A stretch of DNA of 64,000 nucleotides from an uncultured Acidimicrobiaceae bacterium (GCA_947259095.1 CAMYLA010000021.1:18867-82866), one strand, 5' to 3'; positions 1 through 8,756 are shown, counted from the stretch's first letter. Notes: a model not told the origin generated them from the sequence alone. Numbers and translations are program-made.

Positions 1-135
1 GCGCTGACCGAACGGCCGTCGCAGGACCGGCATCGACCCATGGCGCGTGGCTGCGCCGCCTGCCAGGGTCACCTCGGGGTCGACTCAGGGTAGATCCCGA
101 TGCGGATTCCCCCCTCGGCGGGGCATGATGGCGGT

Positions 136-1107
136 ATGCAACTCGCCGAGACGACGCCGAACCAGGATGCCGGGGTCGATTCCCGCCCCGTCCCGGCCAG
201 CAGCCTGGTCGTCGCCGACTCGTTGATCAAGCGATACGGATCGTTCACCGTGCTCTCCGGGGCCAGCTTCCGAATCGATCCGGGTATCACCGGCCTGCTG
301 GGAGCGAACGGCACCGGCAAGACCACCCTGCTCGGCATGATGCTCGGCCTCCACGCAACCGACGACGGCACCCTCCGGGTCCTCGACATCGACCCCTATG
401 CCGCCGGCAGCGAGGTGCGGGCCCGGTTGGGCTACGCCCCCGAGCATCACACCCTGCCACCGGACGTGAAGGCGTCCGACTTCGTGCGTCATGTTGCCGA
501 ACTCCACGGCCTGCCGAAAACCGAAGCCACCACCAGGGCCAGCGACGCCCTGTGGCTGGTCGGCCTCGGCGAGGAACGGTTTCGCCCGATGGGCACGATG
601 AGCACCGGTCAGCGTCAGCGGGTGAAGCTGGCCCAAGCCATCGCCCACGATCCGAGCCTGGTCCTGCTCGATGAGCCGACCGACGGTCTGGATCCCATGC
701 AGCGAGACGACATGCTGTCGTTGATCCGCAAGATCGCCACCGAGTACGGCATCGATTTTGTGCTCAGCTCCCACCTGCTCGACGAGGTCCAGCAGATCTG
801 CGACGGTGCGGTGATCATCGGCGACGGACGGGTCCTGGCCTCGGGATCGCTGGAACAACTGCGGGGTGGCGGATCCGACATCATCATCGAGCTCGACGAG
901 GAGGGCCTCATCGGGCCGGTGTCCCGGGGTTTGCAGTCGGCGGGCATCACGGTCCGGGTCGACGGTCGAACCCTGATCGCCGGCGGCGACGACGACTCGG
1001 TGTTCGACGTCGCCCGCGACGTCTGCGCATCGGCCGGGGCTGGGATCGCCAGGCTGACCAGACGGCGCCTGTCCCTGGAAGACGTGTTCCTGGAGACCAC
1101 GGCATGA
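136..1107 (+). CDS. ABC-2 type exporter ATP-binding protein (first pair)
   Basis: This 323-residue protein is the ATPase of an ABC exporter. It shows Walker A GANGTGKTT, signature STGQRQR and Walker B LVLLDEPTDGLDP followed by an SSH switch histidine, and ends in an accessory domain typical of GldA/NatA-type exporter ATPases. An ATG at 100 would add 12 residues. I prefer 136 because the conserved region begins soon after and a weak purine-rich stretch precedes it, but the start is uncertain. The stop overlaps the next start by 4 bases (ATGA), so it is translationally coupled to the permease at 1104. The substrate cannot be read from the sequence. Confidence 0.85.
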   Translation: MQLAETTPNQDAGVDSRPVPASSLVVADSLIKRYGSFTVLSGASFRIDPGITGLLGANGTGKTTLLGMMLGLHATDDGTLRVLDIDPYAAGSEVRARLGYAPEHHTLPPDVKASDFVRHVAELHGLPKTEATTRASDALWLVGLGEERFRPMGTMSTGQRQRVKLAQAIAHDPSLVLLDEPTDGLDPMQRDDMLSLIRKIATEYGIDFVLSSHLLDEVQQICDGAVIIGDGRVLASGSLEQLRGGGSDIIIELDEEGLIGPVSRGLQSAGITVRVDGRTLIAGGDDDSVFDVARDVCASAGAGIARLTRRRLSLEDVFLETTA

Positions 1108-2045
1108 GCGACCCGAGCCAACCGAGCGCCCCGCCGACCGGGATCGCCACCGCGGTCACCGCAAACGCCGGGCCCCCGGCCGAAGCTCAGATCTATGAGC
1201 AGGGCTACCGACGCTACGACGGTCAACGAACCGGTGTGGCCGGCGCCTTGAAGACCCTGGTCACCCAGAGCGTCCGGGCGGTGCTCGGCATCGGCCGGGG
1301 CGCCCGCCACAAGGTCATGCCGTTCGCCGTCATCATCTTCGCCTTCACCCCGACGGTGGTGTTCGTCGGGGTCGCAGCCCTGTTGCCCGGTGATCTGGAG
1401 GAGGGATTCCTCCCCACCTACGCCGAGTACTACGGGTTCATCTCGGCGGTCCTGGTGCTGTTCGCCGCCCTGGTCGCTCCCGAGTTGCTTTGCACCGACC
1501 GGCGAACCGGCATGCTCGGGGTCTACCTGGCCTCCCCGCTGGACCGCCGCTCCTACCTGCTCGGCAAGACCCTGGCCATCGCCTCGATCCTGGCCATCGT
1601 CACCATCGGCCCCCCATTGCTGCTGTTGATCGCCCTGTCGTTGGAGGATGCCGGCCCCGAGACATGGTCGGAGGGGCTCCGCCTCGGCCTACGGATCATT
1701 GCCTCGGGGGCGATCATGAGCGCCTTCTACGCCGGCGTCTCCATGGCGGTCAGTGCCACGACCGACCGCAAGGCCGCCGCATCGGCCACCATCCTCGGCC
1801 TCCTCATCGGCTCGGCGGCGGTGACAAACGGCCTGGTCGAAGGCGGAGATCTCGACCGCCGGCTGCTGCTCGGCGACCTGTTGAGCCTTCCTTCGGAACT
1901 GGCGTTCCGAATCCATGGGGAAGAGGGCGACTGGGCCGGCCGCGACATCCCGACACCACTCATCTGGTTGACCCTGCTGGCCGTCATCGCCGTCTGCGCC
2001 GCCTGGGTCTGGGACCGCTACCGAAGGATGCTGGTGCGTCGATGA
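1104..2045 (+). CDS. ABC-2 type exporter permease (first pair)
   Basis: This 313-residue polytopic membrane protein is the partner of the preceding ATPase. The N-terminal cytoplasmic segment carries IYEQGYRRYDGQRTG, a pattern common in actinobacterial ABC-2 permeases. Hydrophobic helices follow from about residue 70 onward (for example VIIFAFTPTVVFVGVAAL and the segment around FISAVLVLFAALVAP), and the last helix ends in a basic cytoplasmic tail. It overlaps both neighbours by 4 bases (ATGA at 1104 and at 2042), so the four genes form one tight operon. Confidence 0.8.
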   Translation: MSDPSQPSAPPTGIATAVTANAGPPAEAQIYEQGYRRYDGQRTGVAGALKTLVTQSVRAVLGIGRGARHKVMPFAVIIFAFTPTVVFVGVAALLPGDLEEGFLPTYAEYYGFISAVLVLFAALVAPELLCTDRRTGMLGVYLASPLDRRSYLLGKTLAIASILAIVTIGPPLLLLIALSLEDAGPETWSEGLRLGLRIIASGAIMSAFYAGVSMAVSATTDRKAAASATILGLLIGSAAVTNGLVEGGDLDRRLLLGDLLSLPSELAFRIHGEEGDWAGRDIPTPLIWLTLLAVIAVCAAWVWDRYRRMLVRR

Positions 2046-3100
2046 CCGCCGAGCGACCGAACCCGCCGACAACGACCACGCCGCCGCCGACCGAGCCCGT
2101 GGCGGCCCTCGGGACCGCCACGGCGGCTGGAGCCGATCGGTCTCCACTCCCACCGCCGCCCCCGCCCCCGCCGGTGTTCTCCCCCAACGCCACCGTGGTG
2201 GTCGACCAGGTGTCGAAGTCGTTCGGGTCGCTGGTGGCGGTGTCCGATGTGTCGTTCAGTGTCGAGCCGGGGGTCACCGCCCTGCTCGGGCCGAACGGGG
2301 CCGGCAAATCGACCCTGCTCCGGGTGCTGTGCGGGCTGACCCCGCCGTCGGCCGGTGCGGTGACCGTTGCCGGTGGCAACCCCCGGGTCGACGCCGCGGC
2401 CCGAGCCCAGATCGGTCTGGTACCGCAGCAGGACGGTGTCTTCGAGCGTGACAGCCTCTACGACTTCGTCCACCTCGCGGCGGTGCTCACCGGGGTGGCC
2501 GACCCCGACCAGGCGGTCAGGCGAGCGCTGGCCTCGGTGGAACTGGACCCTGCCCTCGACCGGCCGCTCGGCGCCTTCTCCAAGGGCATGCGGCAACGGG
2601 CCAAGATCGCCGCCGCCCTGGTCCACGATCCGTCCGTGCTGGTGCTGGACGAACCGCTCAACGGCCTCGACCCAAGGCAACGGCGGCAGATGATCACGCT
2701 GTTCCACCGCCTGGGCGAGGAGGGACGGACCGTCCTGGTCAGCAGCCACGTGCTGGACGAGGTGGAGCGCTTCGGCAGCCGGGTCCTGGTCATCGCCAAG
2801 GGGCGGCTGGCGGCCCAGGGCGACTTCCGAGCCATCCGGGCGTTGATGAACGATCAGCCGCTGACCTATCGGATCGGCTGCTCCGACCCGCGGGCTGCGG
2901 CCGCCGAGCTGCTGCGGGAAGGCGTGGTCGGGAGCTGCAACATCACCGGGCCGCGCCTGGTGGAGATCACCACCACCGACGCCGCAGCCTTCCGGAGACG
3001 GCTCCCGGCAATCTGTAGTGCCGGCTCGATCCGCCTCGAAGAGCTGCATCCACTGGACGCCGACCTGGAGAGCGTCTTCCGTTACCTGGTGGGTCCATGA
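2042..3100 (+). CDS. ABC-2 type exporter ATP-binding protein (second pair)
   Basis: This 352-residue ATPase has Walker A GPNGAGKST, signature FSKGMRQR and Walker B VLVLDEPLNGLDP, then SSH. About the first 50 residues are a Pro/Thr-rich low-complexity leader ending in an eight-proline run, which most family members lack. The ATG at 2042 is chosen because it overlaps the upstream stop (ATGA). The open frame extends further upstream only as a shadow of the permease gene. The signature is SKGMRQR where the first ATPase has STGQRQR, so the two ATPases are diverged and not a recent duplicate. Confidence 0.85.
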   Translation: MTAERPNPPTTTTPPPTEPVAALGTATAAGADRSPLPPPPPPPPVFSPNATVVVDQVSKSFGSLVAVSDVSFSVEPGVTALLGPNGAGKSTLLRVLCGLTPPSAGAVTVAGGNPRVDAAARAQIGLVPQQDGVFERDSLYDFVHLAAVLTGVADPDQAVRRALASVELDPALDRPLGAFSKGMRQRAKIAAALVHDPSVLVLDEPLNGLDPRQRRQMITLFHRLGEEGRTVLVSSHVLDEVERFGSRVLVIAKGRLAAQGDFRAIRALMNDQPLTYRIGCSDPRAAAAELLREGVVGSCNITGPRLVEITTTDAAAFRRRLPAICSAGSIRLEELHPLDADLESVFRYLVGP

Positions 3101-3123
3101 TCATGGCAGAGGCGATCAAATGA
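3097..3123 (+). other. Possible 8-codon coupling ORF between exporter genes
   Basis: An ATG overlaps the upstream ATPase stop (ATGA at 3097). The frame runs MIMAEAIK and its TGA overlaps the ATG of the next permease at 3120 (again ATGA). This would let ribosomes re-initiate across the gap. It may be coincidence. Confidence 0.25.
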
Positions 3124-3926
3124 CAGACGTGACCACGGCAACCGACGGAACGAACCCCACAGACCGCACGGTCGGTTCCGCCACCCCGACACCGGGCGGT
3201 TCGGTGCGAACACCGGGCGCTTTCCTGGCGCTGTATCGATTGGTCCTGCGTCATCAGATCACAAAAGGTCGCCTGGTGCTGTTCGCGGTGATCGGCGCCG
3301 TGAGCGTGACCCTGGGATGGGTCATCGGCCGCTCCAGCGGCGATCGTACGCAGGACGCAACCGATTTCGTGAGCCTGTTCGGGCTTGGCCTGGTCGTGCC
3401 GGTGGTGGCCCTGGTGCTCGGCAGCGCGGCGCTGGGAAACTGGGTCGAGGACGAAACCCTGGTCTACGTCTGGCTTCGGCCGGTCAAGCGCTGGACCATC
3501 GCCGTTGCCGCCACCCTGGCCGCGGCGACGGTGGCCATCCCGGTCATCGTGGTCTCGATGGGCGTTCTGGCCGCCCTGGCCAGCGGCGGCGAGGCCGGGG
3601 TCATCACCGGCACGGTCGTCGGTACCGCACTCGGTGGCCTGGCCTACGTCGCCATCTTCGTGACCGCCGGGTTGCTGATCCGGCGGGCGCTGCTGTGGGG
3701 TCTGGTCTATGTGTTCATCTGGGAGTTCTTCGTCGCCAGGGCCGGGGCCGGGGCCGCCAGGTTGTCGATCAACAGCTACGCGTCGTCGATCCTGGCCCAG
3801 CTGAGCGGGATCGAGATCCGCCTCGCCGATCGTGGCCTCGTCACCAGCTATGTGGTGCTGGCCGCGGTCACCACCGTCGGCCTGCTGGCCACCACCTGGC
3901 GACTTCACCGGGCCAATGTCGCCTGA
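3120..3926 (+). CDS. ABC-2 type exporter permease (second pair)
   Basis: This 268-residue membrane protein starts with about 35 polar residues rich in Thr and Pro. Hydrophobic segments follow, including LVLFAVIGAVSVTLGWVIG, LGLVVPVVALVLGSAALG and IAVAATLAAATVAIPVIVV. It is the membrane half of the second ATPase/permease pair, and the four products could assemble as one or two exporters. The start at 3120 is chosen because upstream codons in this frame only mirror the ATPase gene. The operon ends here. The next gene is convergent and begins its stop 190 bases away, with a short GGGAG-AA-CTCCC hairpin in between. Confidence 0.75.
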   Translation: MTDVTTATDGTNPTDRTVGSATPTPGGSVRTPGAFLALYRLVLRHQITKGRLVLFAVIGAVSVTLGWVIGRSSGDRTQDATDFVSLFGLGLVVPVVALVLGSAALGNWVEDETLVYVWLRPVKRWTIAVAATLAAATVAIPVIVVSMGVLAALASGGEAGVITGTVVGTALGGLAYVAIFVTAGLLIRRALLWGLVYVFIWEFFVARAGAGAARLSINSYASSILAQLSGIEIRLADRGLVTSYVVLAAVTTVGLLATTWRLHRANVA

Positions 3927-4115
3927 GGAGAAGGGTCGGGGCCGGGATCCCAGAGCCGGGTTGGATGACGAGGCAGCCGCCGACATCGATCCCGGCCTGA
4001 CCGCAGATTCCTCGACCGAACCGATCCTGCTCCGATGAACCGGGGGAGAACTCCCGCCGCCCGCCCAGCTGCGGCGATGGCGGGGTCCCGATCGGAGGAA
4101 AGGCGAGGGAGAGCC

Positions 4116-5000
4116 TCAGAAACGATCCATCACGTCTTCGACGAAGCGTGAGATGCGACGCTTGGCCCCGTCGAGATCGCTGACCAGATCCGGCAGCATC
4201 AGCGGGCACATCAGCCGATGGGCGCCGAGATCCTCAAACCTTTTTGCCGTTTCGAGATCCATGACATTGCCCGCCGTCACTTCGATTTCCTGGTAATCCC
4301 GACCATGAGCCACAGCCGTTTTCCTTACAATGTCAAGCAGCGGAACGAGATCATCAGGGGTGGCCCGGGCGGGGAAGAAGCCGTCGCCCGTCCGCCCCGC
4401 CCGCCTGGCCGCAGCCGGGCTGTGGCCGCCGACGAGGATGGGGATCCCCGGGACGCCGCCGACCTGCTGGACCGGTTTCGGGAACATCAGTGCCCGATCG
4501 AAGGAGTGAAAGGCGCCGTCGAAGCTTGCCTCGCGGTCGCGCCACAGGGTCCGCAGCACGTCGATGGCTTCGTCGGTCCTGGTCGCCCGCTGGGCGAAGG
4601 GCACCCCGATCGAATCGAACTCCTCCTCCAGCCAGCCGACGCCGACGCCGAACAGCAGGCGACCTCCGGACATCATGTCGACGGTGGCCAACTCCTTGGC
4701 CAGCACCACCGGATTCCGTTGCGCCAGGATAACGATGGCGGTGCCGAGCCTGATGGTGGAGGTGGCACCGGCCACCGTGGCCAGCCACATCAGCGGGTCC
4801 GGGTAGTCGAGATCCTCCGGCCAGCCGAACCGACCGTCGTCGGAGTACGGATAGGCCGATCGGTAACCGGCCGGGATCACCACATGCTCGATGGTCCACA
4901 GCGACTCGAAGCCGGCCTCCTCGGCGAACGCCGCCAGTTCCAGCGCCGGTTCACGCCGTGACAGCGGACCGATGTTGCAGTACCGAAGGCCGAATTTCAT
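4116..5000 (-). CDS. F420-type LLM class oxidoreductase
   Basis: This 294-residue protein has the luciferase-like (LLM) TIM-barrel pattern. It shows an N-terminal beta strand MKFGLRY, the ESLWTIEHVVIP segment, the RLGTAIVILAQRNP strand, and the VDMMSGGRLLFGVGVGWLEEEF stretch in which GGR-(x)n-GVGVGW marks the F420-binding actinobacterial subgroup. Such enzymes use coenzyme F420 or FMN for hydride transfer to varied substrates, which the sequence does not identify. ATG 5000 is preceded by a GGGGGTGG stretch that could serve as a ribosome binding site. The gene stands alone between convergent and divergent neighbours. Confidence 0.8.
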   Translation of the reverse strand: MKFGLRYCNIGPLSRREPALELAAFAEEAGFESLWTIEHVVIPAGYRSAYPYSDDGRFGWPEDLDYPDPLMWLATVAGATSTIRLGTAIVILAQRNPVVLAKELATVDMMSGGRLLFGVGVGWLEEEFDSIGVPFAQRATRTDEAIDVLRTLWRDREASFDGAFHSFDRALMFPKPVQQVGGVPGIPILVGGHSPAAARRAGRTGDGFFPARATPDDLVPLLDIVRKTAVAHGRDYQEIEVTAGNVMDLETAKRFEDLGAHRLMCPLMLPDLVSDLDGAKRRISRFVEDVMDRF

Positions 5001-5074
5001 GGGCCACCCCCGTTGAGCCGATGGGCCGGGCCGTTCGAACCCCGGGCCACAAAAGACTAATCTGCGGTGCCGTG

Positions 5075-5992
5075 ATGTCCAATGCGTCTGCTGATGCCGG
5101 TTCCGTGGCCCCGACCGTGCCCCACCACCGCGTCTACGCCATCAAGTACGCCGATCGTCAGGCCAGGCGGCCGGAGCACTTCATCGGCGGCGACCCTCAC
5201 GACGAGCCGATGGACATGGACTACTTCGTCTGGGCCATCGTGAGGGACGCCGACGACGACAGCACCGTGAGGGAACCCGACGACGACAACACCGACGACA
5301 ACACCGTGGGGGACGCCGGTGACGTCTGGGTGGTCGACACCGGCTTCGACCGGCTGGACGCCGAACGGCGCAATCGACATCTGATCCGCCCGGTCGATGA
5401 GGCACTGGCCGCCGTCGGCGTGGCTGCGGCATCGGTGGGCAACGTGATCCTGACCCACCTCCACTACGACCACATCGGCGGTTTCGCCAGGTTCCCCACC
5501 GCCCGGTTCCACCTCCAGGATCGGGAGATGAGCTACGCCAGCGGCCGGCACATGACCCACCCGCAGCTCAATCACGCCTACACCGCCGGCCACGTTGCCG
5601 ATCTGGTCCACCTCGTGTACGACGACCGGGTGGTGTTCCACGACGGCGACGCCGAACTGGCCCCGGGGATCTCGGTCCACCTGGTGGGCGGCCATACGAT
5701 GGGGCTGCAGGTGGTGCGGGTGGCGACGTCCATCGGCTGGTTGGTGCTGGCCTCCGATGCCAGCCACTACTACGAGAACATGGTAACCGGCAGACCGTTC
5801 CCGATCGTGTACAACCTGGGCGACATGCTGGAGGGTCACCGGCGCTGCGCCCGGCTGGCCTCCGACCCGGCGTTTGTCATCCCCGGCCACGATCCCCTGG
5901 TGTTCGATCGGTACCCGGTTGCCGGGCCGGGGCTCGACGGCATCGCGGTCCGCCTCGACGTCGAACCGTTGCCCGGCCCCGCCCCGCCGTAG
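5075..5992 (+). CDS. Metallo-beta-lactamase fold hydrolase, AHL-lactonase-like
   Basis: This 305-residue protein carries the zinc motif HLHYDHIGG (HxHxDH), a later GGHTMG histidine, the metal-bridging aspartate in ASDASHYY and the final histidine in IPGHDP. The MDYFVWAI segment and overall order match the N-acyl homoserine lactonase family, but lactone hydrolysis is an inference. A run of Asp-rich 9-residue repeats (about residues 56-82) is inserted between the second strand and WVVDTGF, where relatives normally have a short turn. ATG 5075 is chosen because homology begins near the Tyr-Ala-Ile-Lys motif 25 residues later. Longer in-frame starts run into intergenic sequence. Confidence 0.8.
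   Translation: MSNASADAGSVAPTVPHHRVYAIKYADRQARRPEHFIGGDPHDEPMDMDYFVWAIVRDADDDSTVREPDDDNTDDNTVGDAGDVWVVDTGFDRLDAERRNRHLIRPVDEALAAVGVAAASVGNVILTHLHYDHIGGFARFPTARFHLQDREMSYASGRHMTHPQLNHAYTAGHVADLVHLVYDDRVVFHDGDAELAPGISVHLVGGHTMGLQVVRVATSIGWLVLASDASHYYENMVTGRPFPIVYNLGDMLEGHRRCARLASDPAFVIPGHDPLVFDRYPVAGPGLDGIAVRLDVEPLPGPAPP
5240..5305 (+). repeat. 27-bp tandem repeat inside the lactonase-like gene
   Basis: Two consecutive 27-bp copies (5240-5266 and 5267-5293) differ at only a few bases. A 12-base partial copy follows (5294-5305), and then a decayed third start (GTGGGGGACGCC). The units encode VRDADDDST and VREPDDDNT, so the repeat expands an acidic surface loop in steps of nine residues without breaking the frame. 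Confidence 0.85.
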
Positions 5993-5995
5993 CGT

Positions 5996-6883
5996 TTAGA
6001 GCAGCCGCCGCAAGACCGGGAAATACTCGTGGTCGAAGCCGGCCAGGGCGGTTGCCTCGAGCAGCTCGCCGACCGTCCGAGCCCCGACCGCGTCGACACC
6101 GACCTCGGCTGCCAGATCGAGGGCGTAGCCGAGGTCCTTGAGGGCGTAGACCGTCGAGAAGGCCTCCGTCGGGAACTCGTCTGGCAGGATCGCCTTCATG
6201 CCGTGGTTCGCCAGCGCGAAGCTCCCGCCCGATGCACCGGCGATCACATCGAACACGGTCGAGACGTCGAGGCTCAGGTCATCACCGTGGACCTCGACCA
6301 ACCCCGAGGCGATGGCGTGGGCCTCGGCGATGGCCCGAACGTTCTGGAACAGGATCATGTTGTTCAACAGCTTGGTGACCTGACCGGAGCCGACGCCGCC
6401 GCAGTGGGTGATGTCGGTGGCCATCAACGACAGCACCGGCTGCGCCCGCTCGAACGCGGCACGACTTCCGCCAACCATGATGCTGAGCGTGCCGTCGGCC
6501 GCGGCCTGGCGGGTCCTGGCGATTGGGGCATCGCAATAGTCGGCGCCCAGCTCGCCACAGCGGGCGGCCAGCGCCCTGGTGAGATCAAGGGGGGCGGTGG
6601 TGTGGTCGACCAGCAGCTGGCCCTCGGTGAGCACCGCCAACGCCCCGTCCGGCCCGGCAACCACCTCCTCCAGCTCGGGGCCGCCTGGCATGCTGAGCAG
6701 GGTGATCTCGGCCTGCGACACCACCTCGGCCACCGACCCGGCGGCGATGGCGCCCTCGCCGGCCAGACGATCCACAACGTCGGGCCGAAGGTCGTGAACC
6801 ACCACCGGCTCCGAGGCCCGGCCGAGCAGGTTCCGGCACATCGGTTCGCCCATCACCCCGAGCCCGATGAATCCGATGGTCAT
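5996..6883 (-). CDS. NAD(P)-dependent beta-hydroxyacid dehydrogenase (HIBADH family), copy A
   Basis: This 295-residue protein has the Rossmann motif GFIGLGVMGEPM at its N-terminus, the substrate-binding stretch DAPIARTRQAAADG, and the catalytic lysine in GSGQVTKLLNN. These define the 3-hydroxyisobutyrate dehydrogenase family. Lysine rather than Asp or Tyr at the catalytic site argues against an imine reductase. ATG 6883 is chosen because the glycine-rich strand begins two residues later. It is the last gene of a minus-strand operon (7832-8743, 6948-7829, 5996-6883), separated from the oxygenase gene by 64 bases. The real substrate is unknown. Confidence 0.8.
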   Translation of the reverse strand: MTIGFIGLGVMGEPMCRNLLGRASEPVVVHDLRPDVVDRLAGEGAIAAGSVAEVVSQAEITLLSMPGGPELEEVVAGPDGALAVLTEGQLLVDHTTAPLDLTRALAARCGELGADYCDAPIARTRQAAADGTLSIMVGGSRAAFERAQPVLSLMATDITHCGGVGSGQVTKLLNNMILFQNVRAIAEAHAIASGLVEVHGDDLSLDVSTVFDVIAGASGGSFALANHGMKAILPDEFPTEAFSTVYALKDLGYALDLAAEVGVDAVGARTVGELLEATALAGFDHEYFPVLRRLL

Positions 6884-6947
6884 GGAAATCCGATCGTCGA
6901 TCCGATGGTCATGGCGTTGCCTCCGATCTGTGGCCCGGCCGCGCTTC

Positions 6948-7829
6948 TCAGTCAATCAGCGAGTCGGCGCGAACCCGCAGCACCTCGGCCTCCAGGTGTT
7001 CGGGAAGCACCCGCCCGAACAGCTGTCGGGTCCGGGCCACCCTGCCGATGACCCCCGGCTGCTCGGTGTAGGCCAGGATCGCCGCATGTCGGGGCCTCGA
7101 ATCGACGCCGACCCGCGACACCCGGTGGAGCGAGTACCGGCCCCTGAAGATCTGCAGATCGCCGGGCCGGAGGTCGAGGGTGCTGACCTCCCTCCGGTCG
7201 CCGTCCAGTACCCGCCCGATGGCTTCGAAGCCCTCGTCCTCAGGGGAGCGGATGTTGGCCACGTACTCGAACAGCCCACCGTCGTGCGCCTCCTCGACCA
7301 GCACGGTGACGGCGAACTCGTTGGTATCGAAGTGCCAGGTGAACAGCTGACCGGGATCGAGGATGTTCGAGGTCAGCCCGGCCAGCGGGTCGGCGTAGGG
7401 ATGCAGTGCCGGCAGCTCGAGACAGTCGGCCAGGAACCGGCACAGCGCCGGGTGTTCGAACATCGTTCGCATGGCGGTGTCCGAACCCCAGGAGTCCCCC
7501 GGGATGAAGCCGCTCGACCGTTCGAGGAAGGTGTTGACCGGATGGTCGGCCGGGTACCGATGGTCGGGCGAGGTGTGGAAGTAGGGGTTGATCGCCTCGG
7601 CGGAGAAGTGGGTGGTCGACTTCCGGGATGCGATCTCGGCTCCCAGCAGCCCCAGCGCATCCGACCGCACCAGATCGCGGACAACGGCGCAGCCCTCGAC
7701 CTGCAGACCCCGCCTGGCGCCGGCCACCAGGGTCCGGTAGGCCGGGTCGGACGGCCGGTGGATGGGATGGCGGTCGGTGTCGATCAACTCCTCGAGGGTC
7801 GGCGGGTCGGTCATGGTCGAGTCGGTCAT
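6948..7829 (-). CDS. 2-oxoglutarate/Fe(II) oxygenase, ArpA/HalD-BesD-related
   Basis: This 293-residue protein shows the iron-binding facial triad as HFD in FTWHFDTNEFAVTVL and the distal His in SLHRVS. Arg in RPRHAAILAY probably holds 2-oxoglutarate. The overall pattern resembles the ArpA-like group that includes the HalD/BesD amino-acid halogenases. Here the second triad residue is Asp (HxD), not the Gly of halogenases, so hydroxylation or desaturation is expected. ATG 7829 is favoured by a strong ribosome binding site (GGGAGG about 7 bases upstream) lying in the end of the preceding gene, two bases after its stop. Another ATG at 7844 lacks such a site. Sandwiched between two beta-hydroxyacid dehydrogenases, it may make or modify their substrate. 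Confidence 0.7.
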   Translation of the reverse strand: MTDSTMTDPPTLEELIDTDRHPIHRPSDPAYRTLVAGARRGLQVEGCAVVRDLVRSDALGLLGAEIASRKSTTHFSAEAINPYFHTSPDHRYPADHPVNTFLERSSGFIPGDSWGSDTAMRTMFEHPALCRFLADCLELPALHPYADPLAGLTSNILDPGQLFTWHFDTNEFAVTVLVEEAHDGGLFEYVANIRSPEDEGFEAIGRVLDGDRREVSTLDLRPGDLQIFRGRYSLHRVSRVGVDSRPRHAAILAYTEQPGVIGRVARTRQLFGRVLPEHLEAEVLRVRADSLID

Positions 7830-7831
7830 GG

Positions 7832-8743
7832 TCAAACCTCCCATGGTGGTGTCCAGTCGCCGGAGAGCCGGAACGACAGGGTGGCGTCGTCCTCGATCCG
7901 CTTGGCGACATGCAGCTCCCCGGCCGCCGAGCCGTACCGCTCGGTGGCCCTGGCGAAGGTCTCGTGGGCCCGCTCGGTCATCGGTAGATCGGTGTCGACG
8001 TTGCGGGCCAGTTCGGCGGTCAGCCCCAGGTCCTTCATGCAGAGATCCAGCGGGAACGACGGGTCGTAGTGGCCGGCGAAGATCGATGGGGCATCGTGGC
8101 GGGCCACGAAGCTGTCGCCGACCGAATCGGTGATGGCATCCCACAACACGTCGAGCGCCACGCCGTTGGCCAGGCCGAGGGCGAACCCCTCGCCGAGCGC
8201 CGCGGCATGGATGAACCACAGCTGGTTGGTCACCAGCTTGGTCACGTTGCCGGTGCCGAGTGGGCCGCAGCGAATCACCCGACCGAGGTGCTCCAGCGTC
8301 GGTACCACCCGGTCGAGGTCATGGTCGGCCCCGCCGGCGAACAGGGTCAGCCTGCCGTTTCTGGCGCCGTCGACCGCTCCGGTGACCGGGGAGTCCACGA
8401 CCCCGACCCCGGCCGGGGCACGGCCTGCCAGGTCGAGCACGAGATCGGTTCGGTTGGTGGTGAGATCGACCCACAGATCACCTGCCGACAGTTCGGCCAG
8501 GGCTCCCTCTGCCACCATCACCGTCTCCACGTGATCGGGCATGGGAAGCGACGTCAACAGCAGATCGGCCTTGGCCGCGCAGTCTGCCGGGCCGTCGGCC
8601 TGGTGGGCTCCGCCCGCCACCACCGCGGCCACCGCGCCGGCATCGATGTCGAATGCGTGGACCTCATGGCCTGCCGCCGCCAGCCGTTTCGCCATCGGGC
8701 CGCCCATGTTCCCAAGACCGACGAATCCGATGACATCCGGCAC
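7832..8743 (-). CDS. NAD(P)-dependent beta-hydroxyacid dehydrogenase (HIBADH family), copy B
   Basis: This 303-residue enzyme begins almost directly with the Rossmann fold (VIGFVGLGNMGGPM). It has the DSPVTGAVDGARNG substrate motif and the catalytic lysine in GTGNVTKLVTN. I choose GTG 8743 because a TAGTGT -10 element lies 7 bases before it, the spacing expected for a leaderless transcript. An ATG at 8770 would add nine residues without homology. It opens the operon, and its stop is two bases from the oxygenase start. Copy A and copy B differ in the substrate motif (IARTRQAA against VTGAVDGA), so they probably act on different substrates. Confidence 0.78.
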   Translation of the reverse strand: MPDVIGFVGLGNMGGPMAKRLAAAGHEVHAFDIDAGAVAAVVAGGAHQADGPADCAAKADLLLTSLPMPDHVETVMVAEGALAELSAGDLWVDLTTNRTDLVLDLAGRAPAGVGVVDSPVTGAVDGARNGRLTLFAGGADHDLDRVVPTLEHLGRVIRCGPLGTGNVTKLVTNQLWFIHAAALGEGFALGLANGVALDVLWDAITDSVGDSFVARHDAPSIFAGHYDPSFPLDLCMKDLGLTAELARNVDTDLPMTERAHETFARATERYGSAAGELHVAKRIEDDATLSFRLSGDWTPPWEV

Positions 8744-8750
8744 ATCGCCA

Positions 8751-8756
8751 ACACTA
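8751..8756 (-). promoter_or_regulatory. Leaderless -10 element for the HIBADH/oxygenase operon
   Basis: TAGTGT on the minus strand lies 7 bases before GTG 8743. No clear -35 is visible. The element falls in the predicted transcription-start window for a leaderless mRNA. Confidence 0.45.

Noticed and set aside
5020..5050. A GTTCGAAC stretch suggesting a tRNA T-loop
   Set aside because: No acceptor stem, D-arm or anticodon arm can be folded around it.
5996..8743. The two beta-hydroxyacid dehydrogenases as imine reductases
   Set aside because: Both keep the catalytic lysine of the HIBADH family (VTKLLNN, VTKLVTN), where imine reductases have Asp or Tyr.
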